Of a stretch of 64,000 nucleotides of DNA, positions 1 to 11,283 are shown piece after piece. Position 1 is the stretch's first letter. The number at the start of each line of letters is the position of its first letter. A program made the position numbers and the translations under genes. The DNA comes from Rehmannia glutinosa (Eukaryota > Streptophyta > Magnoliopsida > Lamiales > Orobanchaceae). Location of the stretch: NCBI GenBank assembly GCA_016081115.2, contig CM071926.1:14583971-14647970 (forward strand). Direction: 5' to 3'. The notes beneath the pieces are model-generated. The model did no database searches, was not told where the DNA came from, and saw only the letters and a list, made by a program, of their open reading frames with translations.

Positions 1-632
1 ATCTTGATATCGAGATAATGGAACGCGATTCGCGGGCGTGGATCCGAGCTTGGTGTGAGGAGTTGGAGATTAAGCAAAATTTCACGTCGGTGGCCCATCC
101 ACGAGCCAATGGGCGGTGGAGGTGACCAATAGAATCCTTGTCCAATGATCAAAGCTCGGCTTGAGAAAGCGGGGAGGAGCATGGGTTTGGGAGCTCGATT
201 CGGTCTTATGGGCTTAAGAACTAATCAAAATGAAGCAACGAGTGAGACCCCATTCAGCCTAGTATATGGAATGGACGCAAGTGATACCGGCGAGAGATCG
301 GGATGGAAACTCATCGGGTTCAAAATTTTGATGAAAATGCTAATGAGATGATGATTAGAGGGCTGGATACCATTAATGAGAAAAGAGAAATGGCATTTTT
401 GCGGATGGACGAAGCGAGGAAGGATCAAAGCGACTATGATAAGAAAGTGAAGAAGAGGGCCTTCCGGTCGGGGGACTTGGTTACGAGGAGGGTCGGATCT
501 AGCAAGAATAAGGGGAAGTTGGATGCAAATTGGGAAGGACCACTTCGGGTGGTTAAAGTCTTTGTCGGGAGGTGTGCATATGAGTGGAGGAACTTGATGG
601 GCGGAAGCTTTGAGAGCATGGAACAGTTGTAA
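1..632 (+). pseudogene. gypsy integrase C-terminal fragment (degenerate)
   Basis: Frameshifted translation shows the end of a Ty3/gypsy integrase: a FTSVAHP-type motif and ANG at about 89-115, ETPFSLVYGMDA at about 245-280, then a C-terminal domain (DEARKDQSDYDKKVKKRAF, GDLVTRRV, NWEGPLRVVKV) at 400-570 ending at a stop near 630. This enzyme joins retrotransposon cDNA to host DNA. The DDE core lies upstream of the window. The conserved Gln codons in the HPQANGQ-type motif are both damaged at what should be CAG (reads CGA and CG), which shifts the frame. Not functional as read. Confidence 0.8.
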
Positions 633-750
633 CTTGAAGAAATATCATTCCTAGAATAGAGGAATATCTGATGTAATGAGATCACTCATTTTGAATGAAA
701 TGACTTGCTTCCCTGAATTATGAGTTCGGAAAATAAGATTGGTAAAAAAT

Positions 751-1402
751 GACAAGTATTCGGAGCTCAGCTCGAGCTAGTCTCCAAGTACTTGGGGCCA
801 CGAGGCCATGCAAGGAGCTCGGCTCGAGCCGACTTTCTTTGAAGAAATTGACAAGTATTTGGAGCTCGGCTCGAGCTAGTCTCCAAATATTTGGGGCCAC
901 GAGGCCATGCAAAGGAGCTCGGCTCGAGCCGAACTTCCTTTGAAGAAATCAACAAGTATTTGGAGCTCGGCTCGAGCTAGCCTACAAATACTTGGGGCCT
1001 GAGGCCATGCAAGGAGCTCGGCTCGAGCCGCCTTCCTTTGAAGAAATTGACAAGTATTTGGGCTCGGCTCGAGCTAGTCTCCAAATACTTGGGGCCTGAG
1101 GCCATGAAAGGAGCTCGGCTCGAGCCGAACTTCCTTTGAAGAAATCGACAAGTATTTGGAGCTCGGCTCGAGCTAGCCTCCAAATACTTGGGGCCACGAG
1201 CCATGAAAGGAGCTCGGCTCGAGCCAGCTTCCTTTGAAGAAATCGACAAGTATTTGGAGCTCGGCTCGAGCTAGCCTCCAAATACTTGGGGCCACGAGGC
1301 CATGAAAGGAGCTCGACTCGAGCCAGCTTCCTTTGAAGAAATTGACAAGTATTTGGAGCTCAGCTCGATCTAGCCTCCAAATACTTGGGGCCACGAGGAG
1401 CA
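751..1402. repeat. 98-100 bp tandem repeat, about 7 copies
   Basis: Units begin with a GACAAGTATTTGGAGCTCGG-like motif at 751, 850, 950, 1049, 1147, 1245 and 1344 (spacing 98-100 bp). Each unit holds two copies of a GC-rich near-palindrome, GAGCTCGGCTCGAGC, one followed by TAG and one by CG or CA. It lies between the integrase end and the antisense ORF of the Tat element, where such elements often carry tandem arrays that can seed satellites. Confidence 0.92.
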
Positions 1403-1635
1403 TGTCATACTAATCTTTTTTGGGTTAAAAAAAAAAGAAGGAGAAAAGAGAACCCATACATATCTAAGCTCAGCTTGAGTTGAGCTCTGCTGTCCGAACT
1501 AAGGCAAAAGTAAAAATGCAAGAATATAGATCGAGAGAACTGAAGATTTCATTGATTGTCAAAAATAGTTACAAAGTACAAAAGGGAAAAATACTGTGAA
1601 ATCTTTTGAACTCCTAAACAAGTAGGAGGGACATT

Positions 1636-2973
1636 TTACGTGGTGAGATCGTCAAAAGTGATGGTGACATCATCCACCAGGGCAATCTCGGGATCTTCCT
1701 CAACTTGGCTTGGAGGGCGGGCGCTAGGAGGCGGGGACACGAAGGGCTGTTGATCTCGGGGTTGGGCAATAACCCCCGAGCTGGGAGGAGGCTGGATGAC
1801 AAGAGGTCGAGAAAGGGCCTCAGCAAAGACCTCCACAGGAGCCTTATTTAGGTGCTCGGCTTCCTCAGAAAAAATGAAACCCTTTGGATCGGGAAGCAAT
1901 TTCTTAGGACCTCAAATCGTCGAATTGCTCAGTGATTCCCTTCGCCTTGAGCTGCTGTTCGACCTAGTCAAAAGTAAAATCGTAGTATTCCATGGCTCCC
2001 TTAGACAGCACTTTAAGGAATTCACGAGAGCTGAGGAATGCTTGCTTGACCCGATCTCGAACAGACTGAATGAGAGAATAGCCTTTAGAGGAGGTCGGAA
2101 AGCCACGACGACCTGCTTACATCCCTTCAGCGCGAGCTCGGTCGAGATTGGTGGTGATTTGAAGTTGAAGATCACTCAGCTCGGTCTTCAAACCAGAATT
2201 TTCAGCCTCCAAGTCCTTCAGCTTGGTTTTAAAGGAGGCCACGGTGACCTTGTGAAGGTTGGCCTGATCCCGGAGGTTGTGAACCTCTTTCTGCCATTTG
2301 ATGTCCTTGGCTTTCAGGCAAGCACATTCCTCCTTGAGGGAGTTCAGCTCTTGAATCACAGTGGGGTTATTGAAACCAACCCGAGCACGGGCAACCAGGG
2401 CAGCCAATGTCAATTCGGACTAGGAGTGGACCAGGCAAAAGTTGCTCAGCAGGTCAGCATCGCTAAGCTTGACCAGAGCGGCACGGTCAGGGGCAGGGTA
2501 GTTCCCCTAGACGAACTGAGTCGCTATAAGGCCATCCGTGTTCTTCAGGATGGAGTTCCCTGTGAAGAACGTTTGGTTGGGAGTGTTGATGGGGTTGCGC
2601 GTGTAGGAAGGAGGGGTAGAAGAGGGACCCCCCTTGGATTTCTTTGGAGGTGGAGCTCCAGGACCAGTGGCCGACCTCTTTGGTGGAGGCCTGTTCTGGG
2701 GCCGAGCTTCCGGGCCGATAAGATCGGCTATGACCATGGCGGTTGTGTCAGGTCGCCGCAATGGAGCCTAATCTCCTTGGCCAGAAGGGGTGTTGCCAGC
2801 AGTTGGAGGATTGGAGGAGGTAGCGAGTTGTTGTTCTTCCTCCTCCTCGGCAACTATAGCGGTCATCATGATGTCTGGCACAAAAAGGAAAATTGAAATT
2901 AGTACGAGAAGTATAATCAATTAAAGAGAGAATTGGATAAAAAATTACCGATGTCATCTTCAAGGGGAGCCAT
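1636..2973 (-). pseudogene. Antisense extra ORF (aORF) of the Tat-type element
   Basis: Minus-strand coding remnant opposite to the retrotransposon. A short possible first exon runs from ATG at 2973 to 2949 (MAPLEDDI) and ends in a GTAATT donor; an acceptor at 2875-2876 joins it in frame to an acidic stretch (EEEEEQQ). After a frameshift come a proline/lysine-rich part (PPPKRSATGPGAPPPKKSKG, 2507-2761), a coiled coil rich in Leu/Glu/Lys (2117-2413), a frameshifted segment (1912-2175), and a C-terminus with PPPSS and TITFDDLTT ending at 1636. This composition fits the gypsy-type transposon/aORF proteins described in Tat elements, whose function is unknown. Further coding-like sequence continues upstream at 3701-3825 on the far side of the hAT insertion. 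At least two frameshifts are present. Confidence 0.6.
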
Positions 2974-3018
2974 GACTAGGCTCAGCTCAAAATGATATAG
3001 GAGGGAAGGAGTGATGAG

Positions 3019-3692
3019 TAGGGATGGCAACGGAGCGGGTCTGGGACGAGTTTGGCCAAACCCGGGACCCATCCCGCCAAGAAATGGTTGGACCCGGGAC
3101 CCGTCCCGCCCCGCGTGAGGACCCGCCCTGCCCCGCACCGCTTTGGACCCGGGACCCGGCGGGTTCAACCCGCAAGACCCGCCAAAGAAAGTGCATGCAG
3201 TCTACATTTGTATACTTTTGAATCTGTGCTTAACTCATATACATTCATGGCTTTTATCATGATTTTTTTGTTAAATAATAGATGCGTTCCAATTTATATA
3301 AAAGATAAAAACCCCAGTAAGCCATCTATGAATTTTGAAACAATCTGTGATCATAAAATCAAACAAAAATTTAGAGTTCTTGCAAGTCCAGTATAGGCAG
3401 TCATTTCCTTGTACTAATGAGAGTGAGAAAGTAAAGGCCCAATAATTAAACAGAGTAATTTTCTAATTTGAACAAGCTTTATTCAATAAAAATAAATTTG
3501 AAAAATAAATATAGTACACATACGGGGTGGGTCCAGGGCGGGTCCAATTGGACCCGTTACCCACCCCGGACCCGACGGATTTTTCAAATGTGGACCCATT
3601 ACCCGCCCCAGGACCCGCTTGCCGGGTTTAGACCCACCCTAATGGGGCGGGTTTATCTGAGCGGAGTTTCAACCCGCCCGTTGCCATCCCTA
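3019..3692. mobile_element. hAT-type MITE (674 bp) inside the antisense ORF region
   Basis: Terminal inverted repeats TAGGGATGGCAACGG / CCGTTGCCATCCCTA bound the element, which is flanked by a perfect 8-bp duplication GTGATGAG (3011-3018 and 3693-3700). An 8-bp duplication with TAGGG-type ends fits the hAT superfamily. Both subterminal regions are packed with CCCGGGACCC / GGACCCG motifs, while the middle is AT-rich. No transposase ORF, so non-autonomous. Confidence 0.9.
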
Positions 3693-3700
3693 GTGATGAG

Positions 3701-4930
3701 TCGTGACAGTCGTACTTGACTAGAGTGAGTTTCTTTGATTGAGGCTTGAAGATGAGGAGATCGGTCTCGGAGATTATGTTTTCGTTGGAGGGGTAGACTC
3801 GGGTCAAGCGATTGGAAAACCCCAAGCTCGGGAAGAAGAAATAAATAAATACTTATCTTTCCAAAATTTGTTGGAAGAGGAATATTTGCTCAGGAATTGA
3901 GCATCACCTCGGGAGGTGATATAAAATAGACCTTTAGTAGTAGAGGTTTTATTTGAAATAAAGCAAAAAAGATCGGTCATGGGTTCTATCACTAGGTACT
4001 TGGTTAAAATTAAAAACCTACTATGATGCGGAAGGAATTAGGGCGAGTTGATTGAGGAACACGGTATAAAGCGGACACCTCGGTCGTAAAGGAGTGAATG
4101 GGGAATCTAAGCCCTCCCTCTATCGACCCGAAGAAAGGCTAAGGCGTTGGGGAAGGTCGGTTAGGGACAGTCGATATGGTGGGTAAGGTAAGCTTGAAAG
4201 AGGAAGGAATTTTATACTCCTCCTTATATTTTGAAGTGTATGGACATTTTGGTGGTGGCCTTAAAATCGAAGGGGGTCGGGGTAATGGACCCGAGCTTGG
4301 AGCTCGGATCTCTATTACTCAGTCCGGTCCAATCCGAGCTTGATTGAGCATCCAGGATCGGAGGGAGGAATGGAAGAGATAGGAAGGGGTTGTGAAGCGG
4401 AGCTACTTGTAGACCACCGTTCGGCTCGTGATGTAGGGTCTAATGGAGTTGAATGTGAGGAAGAAGAAGCCATTTAAATACTTTGAAAAAGGGAATTAAA
4501 GAAAAGAAAACTAAAGAAAATGGGAGAAAAGTACCTAGTAGAGGAAGGTTAAATGATTGGTGATGAAGCCTACTAAACGCGCCAGGAATCTGGAAAACCT
4601 TGCTTAGGAGAAGACGACAGGAATATATTTAGAGAGAGAGGCGGAGAGGAGGATTTGAGAAAGTGATATACGAATGAAGGTGGCCCCTTTTATAAGAGAA
4701 GGGAAGGCAAAAATTTGTGGGAGTTTTTGAGGCGTCTCATGATCCCACGAGGCATCGGGAAGCGAAAAGACGCGTCTTTTCATCACATCGATGTGTCGAC
4801 ATTTGAAAAGCAAGAGGCGGCGAGGAATTTTAAAAGCCAAACGGGCGGGAATTTGAAATGGCAAACCACAAGGAATAGGTCACTCGACCTACCAAAGAAC
4901 TATGGTTGAAAGCGGAGATCAATCCGTAGT
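3701..4930. other. Tat element 3' untranslated region
   Basis: Continuation of the Tat element between the hAT insertion and the polypurine tract. The first ~125 bp (3701-3825, minus) still reads as open coding-like sequence (KLTLVKYDCHDS) continuous with the antisense ORF region before the MITE landed. The rest shows only short ORFs without recognisable domains. Confidence 0.5.
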
Positions 4931-4940
4931 TGGGGGAGAA
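4931..4940 (+). other. Polypurine tract of the Tat element
   Basis: TGGGGGAGAA directly before the LTR start TTGATAAGGG. A G/A-rich run adjacent to the 3' LTR is the second-strand primer of LTR retrotransposons; it fixes the plus orientation of the element. Confidence 0.7.
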
Positions 4941-5820
4941 TTGATAAGGGTAAAATATGGTGCAGGTTGACTTGACGGGGCTCACAAAGATTGGGTCGAT
5001 CTGTTAAGCATGGAGCACTGGGCTGGTCTGATGAGGCTCATAGCATTGGGCCGACCTGATAAGGCTCATGAGCATTGGGCCGACCTATTAAGCCCATAAA
5101 CGTTGGGATGAAATGATAGACTATTGTGTTAGTCCGATCTCTTAAGCCCTGGGCATGATTGACTGTCCATAGTAGTCAACCGATCTGTGTAAAGCCTAGC
5201 TTATTTGGTCGACCTGATAAGCCCTGAGCATAGGGTTGAACTAATAACACTTGTTGTATTGGGCCGATCTATTAAGCCTCATATGCTCAAAGATGAATTG
5301 TTATACTTTAAAGGCATATTTGGTGTGGTGCATTCTAAAGGAACCTCGGGGACATGGGAAAAGAGGTTGAACTGGGGTTCAGCTCGGCCCAAATCAGTGG
5401 GGCTCGCAGGGTGCCTTTGAGATTTCAAGGACTAAAATATTAAAACGTTGACCCGATGTGACTCAGGTCAGTTCGGGACTGAGGCCTTAAGGGCGTAAAA
5501 TTAGGGTTTTTAGGGAATCCGATCCTAATCTAATGATGACTCTGACACCGAATTGTAACGGAATTCCGGATTTTACGGAAACCCTAATCCTAGCTAAGGT
5601 ATAAAAGGCCCAAGCCCAGGTTCATTCTAACCTAATCTCATTTTTTTACTGTTACATTGCTTTTTCTCTTTCTTGCTTTTTGCTTCTCTTCCAAGTCACT
5701 GACTTAAGCATCGGAGAGGGTACGCCGGAGCCCCCCTCCGGCCCCCCTTGTGCAGGTTTCGCGGAGGAGCTTGTCTTGGAAGGTGATCGGCGAGAAAAGA
5801 TCCTTTTTGGGAGCAACCAC
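4941..5820 (+). repeat. 3' LTR of the Tat-type element
   Basis: Starts TTGATAAGGG after the purine tract. A run of degenerate CCGACCTGATAAGCCC-like motifs (about 4980-5290) fills the U3, followed by TATAAAAGG near 5600, a CT-rich transcribed leader (5640-5700) and a GC-rich segment (5718-5765). The end is approximate. Confidence 0.65.
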
Positions 5821-6085
5821 TAACCCTAAAAAATATGGCTGTCCTTTGTCTTCTTCTTCCATCATCTTTTCTCAATGAGATGATGTAGGGCTGTCCAATT
5901 CACCGATTTTTTTCGGTTAACTTGTAGCCGAATCAATTTGTTTAGTTTGGTCAGTAACTAAATTATTTCGGTTTAATGTATGGTTAAAGGTTTCAGAAAA
6001 TGACAATTATTGCTTAATTCGGTTCGAATATTTAAAATTAACCAAAATAATATATTAAATTTAATATATATATATATGTGTGTAT

Positions 6086-6422
6086 TGTTGGACCTCAAGC
6101 GCTTTACTGGATTTACGAGTATCCTCACATACCAACATGAGTCCTTTCTAGCACGCTTTGTCCTCACTCACGCGATCCCTGGAAAATTTCCCAGAGGTCA
6201 CACATCTCATGCCTACTCTAGGCCAAGCATGATTTACCTCAGATCTTCTATGTAATGGGCACCAGAAAAGAAGATGTATATGTTCGTATAGGTAATCCAT
6301 ATCAAATTCTTTAAGCTCTCCTTTAACTGTGCAATCCAACGCTCATGAGTTCGAATCGCAGGCCGCACCTCACGCCTCTTTTATAGCCCATTACAGGCAG
6401 GATGCTAGACCAAAACCCAACA
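6086..6422 (-). mobile_element. Cassandra TRIM solo LTR carrying a 5S rRNA-derived segment
   Basis: 337-bp LTR with inverted ends TGTTGG...CCAACA, flanked by a perfect 5-bp duplication TGTAT (6081-6085, 6423-6427). There is no internal domain or second LTR, so it is a solo LTR left by recombination. On the minus strand, 6263 to about 6185 resembles plant 5S rRNA, including a C-box-like GATGTGTGACCTC-TGGGAAA and an A-box region GGTAAATCATGCTTGG. Cassandra elements are known to carry Pol III-transcribed 5S sequences in their LTRs. Strand is assigned from the 5S direction. Mutations in both promoter boxes suggest an old copy. Confidence 0.88.
6185..6263 (-). promoter_or_regulatory. 5S rRNA-like internal Pol III promoter region within the Cassandra LTR
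   Basis: The reverse complement aligns by eye to the 5S rRNA segment from the GGATCCCATCAGAACTCC region through the A box, intermediate element and C box to the TGGGAAGTCC region. The C box has a few substitutions and a one-base gap. It is not a ribosomal 5S gene: the ends are not 5S and there is no T-run terminator in place. Confidence 0.75.
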
Positions 6423-6427
6423 TGTAT

Positions 6428-7324
6428 ATATACTATATAGTTATATATGTTAGCAAAATTTGCAGTACAATTTTTTTATATCGAAAATAGGAAAAATACA
6501 AAATAACAAATTGCAGCAGATAAATTTGCATAAACTGAAATTATAGAATGTCAATAAGAAGAATGGTTCGAACAATGTGTTAAACACATTATCCTTAAAA
6601 TAGATTCGTCCCCTATTCAAGATGTTTATGTTTCTCAGGATAAGACGGGAAAACCGGATTACCTTACTCCCGACGAACTGAAGAGATGCCTGCAACTTAT
6701 CACAATATGCAATAGGAAGCCAAAGAAAGCAAGAACAATATGCAGAGAATATCTGATGCAAATGTTGAGTGTGATTTTTTATTGCTGGAAAATCAGCTAT
6801 TTATAGAGCTGATAAAATATCTGACAAATTAAAATTGTTGCTATTACACAACAATTACCACATGTTGTTACACAACAATTTTAAATATTGTTATTACAAA
6901 AATAATCTGCAGGTTATAGGAATTAATTTATTTGTTGTTACAAATTTCTTTTAAATTCAAAAATAAAAATCTGTTATTTTATAGATTTAAATTCAAAAAT
7001 TAAAAAAATCTGCAAAACATACGCTAGATTGTGTGACCTGATTTCGGTGCGACATTCATGTGTATAGGTCGTGCTCGCACACAAGTCAATGGTCTGAAGC
7101 CCGAACCGGACCGTGAACCGACCGTGATTTGCACCCCTTCTGCGGGCGTGCGTGCAGAGAGAGTATCTATGCGATATAATCTTACACCTTAAGAATAAGG
7201 TAACATTATATATACTAGTCTAAAAAGTCTTTCTATTCCATGTGGGACAAACCACCTTACAAATAAGACAAATCCACATGTTTCCTTCTTTTAACTTAAT
7301 TCGAATACTCCACTTTAAGCTTTA
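6428..7324. other. Degenerate repeat-like intergenic sequence
   Basis: AT-rich, with several ACAACAATT / TGTTGTTAC inverted motifs at 6835-6950 and an island of GC-rich text at 7030-7150 (CGAACCGGACCGTGAACCG) that looks like old LTR sequence. No intact ends were found. A 103-aa open frame on the minus strand (6450-6761) has no recognisable domain and is probably chance. Confidence 0.35.
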
Positions 7325-7850
7325 GGTTGTGATTGGTTGTACTTTCATTCCATCCATTTTCATTTTCTGAGAGAATAGTGGTGAATTTTTTTTAAAAGTG
7401 AAAGTTGGATGTGGAGAGAAAAAGTGATGATTATGTTGATGTAATAGAAAATCTTTTAGAGATGTTGATTGTTTGTGAAAATTTTTGTGGAAATAATAGT
7501 GTAAATTATAATGTAAGAAATTGAATAAAAATAAAATATTGATCCGAAAATAGGCAATATGGATATCATTTTATACCTTTTATTAACAAGATTAAGAGAA
7601 AAATAATAAAAATAGTGATAAATAAAAAAAATTAACGGAATTCTTTATATAAATAGGGAGATGAGAGAGAAATAAATAATATAATTGAGTATTGGGAAAT
7701 GTGAAAGAGAAAAAGATAAATGAGTTATTATAGAAAGAAATAAGATTTTCTTTAAAATTTTTTCATTTTTTCGCAAAACAATCACACAACCTAAAAAATT
7801 TTCTCTCCAAAATGAAAATTTTGTAAATTAATTCACAACCAAGCACAACC
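7325..7850. mobile_element. Tourist-like (PIF/Harbinger) MITE, 526 bp
   Basis: Imperfect terminal inverted repeats GGTTGTGATTGGTTG / CCAAGCACAACC with TTA on each side (7322-7324, 7851-7853). A TTA target duplication and GG..TTGGTTG ends fit Tourist MITEs. The interior is AT-rich without an ORF. Confidence 0.75.
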
Positions 7851-10497
7851 TTAATTTCTCCTTCATCCGAACATCATTTTGGACAAACAAATATTTTATT
7901 TTAATGTTCTCATGGAGTAGAACAAGAATCTAATTTTACTTTTGTCATTAGACAATCAAGGTCCCAAGAAAATCGCACCCAAGATGCAATTTCTTCACTT
8001 TTCCAACAATCTACCATATATACTAAAAGAAAAAACAAAGTTGACACATATTATCACCTACTTAATCTTGGACAATTGTCAACTTCTCATCCTCCCAATT
8101 CCACATGGTAGCTTCACATTTATCTATGTGGCAATCATATGTACAAAATCAAAGATAACACATTTAATCAATATTCTAAAAGATAAAATAAATTCCAAAA
8201 ATATAGGATTTGCTCACAATTAATTTTAGAAAGTCGTTGCTGATCAAATCTATCCAAAGATATTTTTATTGAGAAATACTCTCTTGGTCCAAAAAATTAA
8301 GAATCACCTAACACGATTAAGATATGTGAGTGGATGAATAGTTGTTTTATTTGTTATGCAGAAAGAAATATATGTTCCAAACTTAACGATGAACAACTTC
8401 TTTGGTAGCATTTTTCAGATGGACTTTTGAATCTAAAAGTCCATTTTCCTTAATAATAATAGTTGTTTGGTGGCTAATTTATAATAAAGTTTTTGATAAG
8501 TCACTTCTCCAAAAAAATCATTCTAAAAAACCCATATTTCTTTTAGTACCATTTTGAAAGAGGATTTCGATGGAGGTGGGTGGTGGGGATTGAACTCATG
8601 TAAAAACCTAGGAAATTAAGCATCAAATCACTTACGGCATACTCGATCCCCATAAAAGTCATAATTGCAGAGTATGCAAACCCGCTAAAAATTATTGCAA
8701 ATTACAACTTTCCATTTTGCATTTGTAATGCAATATTTTTGTTTTCTACTTTTTAAAATTATGGCTTGGCAATCGCTTGCAAGAAATAAAAAAGTTCGAC
8801 GACCACATTTGCCAAATTAAGCTACAACCATGATCTCGGTTAATGGTTTCTTGAATTAACTGAATAAACAATCCTAAGAGAATGAGGGAAGAAATTTCTC
8901 GTTTCGCTTTATGTGTTTTATTGTTTAGTTCTTATTTATTTTTTATGTATTGGAGTTTTTGTATCCCATTAATAAGTGAAAGTAATCGTCCCATAATAAA
9001 TGGTGGTTCATGTTTTATGTTGTTTAGTTTTTCATTTATAAATAAATTATCCCAGTGTGGGCATTTTATGCAAAATATCTAGATGACCCACAACGAGAAG
9101 ATTAGTGACATATGTGGGTACGCATGACCGCTCTTTACATTAGTCCAATGAGTCGGTCGACTTGGGCTCGAAATATTACGAAATTTAGGGATCCAAAATT
9201 TTTGTAACTTTTTTTACATATATTAGATATATAAAATAATAAAATATTATAATAAGAGTAAATCCAGTGCAGTGGTTGAATGTTTGTTACTTTTGAAACT
9301 TTTAATGAGGCCTAGCTAAGTTCAACTCATTCTTCTGCCCACAAGATTATTTTTTTACTTGATTATGTAGATACAAAAATTAAAAGTTATCAACTGTGGC
9401 ACAATGACCGAACTCTTCTACCAAGAATATTCGTTTTTAATTCTTTATATAGATAAATAAATTAAAAATTCATAATTACAATCTATTATTCGAGCTCTAC
9501 CATCAAGAATGTAGGGAGTAGGCTGATTCCCAATGCACCATTGCTAATAAATTATCACACTTTATATTAAGGCCTTAAATATAAAAAATTTCAAATTTAT
9601 AAGATAAGAAATTAATGAAAAAATTGTTACAAGACTATTACAATCATATAGTTTACAGGGGGCTCAATTTTAAAACTCGACTCACGTCGAAAAATTGATA
9701 GGATCGACCCTACGGCTACATGATTTGTTCAATGCTATTGCAGTTTTCTGTTTCTAATGGATCAATTACATCCGTATAGGTTTAAAATATGTTTATGTTT
9801 AGATCCGCACATGTTTATGATTTTGTAGGTCTTACAATTCTGATCTTTACAATTAGTTGTAAGGTTCTTCCACTAAATGAGATTTATTGATTTTAGAAAA
9901 ACGAGAACTTAAGTCGCTATTTTCATCATTCTTTAACATAAAAAGAATTACTATCTTCACAATTTTCGCTCATTTATCTTCCAAAAGGGGAAAAATGACA
10001 GTTTTTGGATATCAAACGAATCTCCCCAGAAGATAATATCAAAGTGAATTCTTCATAAGATAATATCATGTCAATTTCTCAACAAAAAAAATGGTACTTC
10101 AAATAATTTATCTAATTCTTGATTACAATAATATGTCTTTAGACTAAAATCGCACTCCATTTTTCGGTTTGCGATAAAATCTCGCACTAAAAGAGAATAT
10201 TACATAATATTTCGTTTTAGTGAATATTTTCATACACCAAAATAATTAATTTAAAACAAAAGGAAAAGACAAGATTTATCGCAACTACAGTGATACGCTA
10301 TTTCTGGCGCACAACTCTTTATATCTTCAAAATGGCGCATGTTTTGGCGCAACGTTAAGCAAATTTTTGTTCCAAATTGAAGATAAAACACTCTATTGGA
10401 GTTTCCAAATGAAATATAATAATATGTATCATCTATGAAGCAGTAATACATGTATGAGGCACTCGTACGATATGACAGTACAAGATTATATTATGTT
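7851..10497. other. AT-rich intergenic DNA
   Basis: No gene, domain or clean transposon ends recognised. Short open frames (7942-8223, 8882-9082, 10251-10451) have biased AT-rich composition and no motif. Confidence 0.4.
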
Positions 10498-10691
10498 TTG
10501 AAATTTAAGGACATGATGTACATATAAAATTATATATTTTTATATTTTTGGAAAGATAGACGTACCGAGTACAATTAAAAAAATATATTTCAACCATAAA
10601 AAACCAAAATTTTACAAATACTCAAATCTCAAATGTGATAACCTACATAGACACACAGAAAACATGTTGAGAATATCAACAATAGAAGATT
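10498..10691. repeat. Degenerate 195-bp direct repeat, copy 1
   Basis: Starts TGAAATTTAAGGACATGATG and ends near TATCAACAATAGAAG. It matches 11090-11283 over nearly its whole length with scattered differences (ACATATAAAATTATATATTTT vs ACATATAAAATTATGTATTTT; shared CACACA..ACATGTTGA block). Confidence 0.8.
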
Positions 10692-11089
10692 ACTTTCTTT
10701 TTAAAACATAAACATTTGTAATACTCACTAGTCAACTACACACTATTTGTTCTCATTAAATCCATCTCTTTCAATATGTGGATCATTTAGAATTTATATA
10801 GATGTGACTTTATTTCTTTCAAATTTTAGATGATTAGCCTGAGTTTTTTTTCCAATTAGACACTTTATAGGTACATATCGATATATATTGGATGAGTACG
10901 ATATTCTCTCATAAGTGTTCATGCTTCCCAGTGTATCATATTAGGGGATACACACAAAATACATGTAGCCAAAGGTACCAAGTGCAAGAAAGAATCTCTC
11001 AATATTGAGGTTGTGAGCTATGAAAGCAAGACGATCACGGATATGAGATCTGGTGCGATCACGATACGGGTATAAAAATACGTCATTTT

Positions 11090-11283
11090 TAAAATTTTAA
11101 GGATACGAATACGGTATATATACATATAAAATTATGTATTTTTATGTTTTTTAAAATATAGATATACCAAATATAATTAAAAAAATATTTCAAGAATAAA
11201 AAACTAAAATTTCATAAATACTCAAATATGACAATGATAACTCACATAGGCACACACAATACATGTTGAAATTATCAGCAAAA
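11090..11283. repeat. Degenerate 195-bp direct repeat, copy 2
   Basis: Second copy of the repeat at 10498-10691, same orientation, about 590 bp downstream. Source element unknown; no terminal structure seen. Confidence 0.8.

Larger units (their letters stand above)
1..5820 (+). mobile_element. Ty3/gypsy LTR retrotransposon, Tat-type, 3' half
   Basis: Plus-strand element whose 5' part lies outside the window. In order it has an integrase C-terminal remnant (1-632), a 98-100 bp tandem repeat (751-1402), an antisense extra ORF (about 1636-2973 and beyond), a purine tract (4931-4940) and an LTR starting TTGATAAGGG at 4941. The LTR has a TATAAAAGG box near 5600 and the CT-rich leader and GC-rich tail common in Tat LTRs. 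Tandem repeats plus an antisense ORF between integrase and 3' LTR are known from Tat/Ogre/Retand-type elements; assignment to that lineage is inference. The right end near 5820 is approximate because the 5' LTR and the target duplication cannot be compared. Confidence 0.75.

Noticed and set aside
1796..2896. A 366-aa plus-strand protein
   Set aside because: It is the shadow of the minus-strand antisense ORF; no domain, and the coiled coil and TITFDDLTT tail are on the minus strand.
5884..6085. Another hAT MITE starting TAGGGCTGTCCAATTC
   Set aside because: No inverted partner or duplication found before or after the Cassandra LTR.
6185..6263. A functional 5S rRNA gene
   Set aside because: It lies within an LTR with TG/CA ends and target duplication; the ends of 5S are missing and box positions are mutated.
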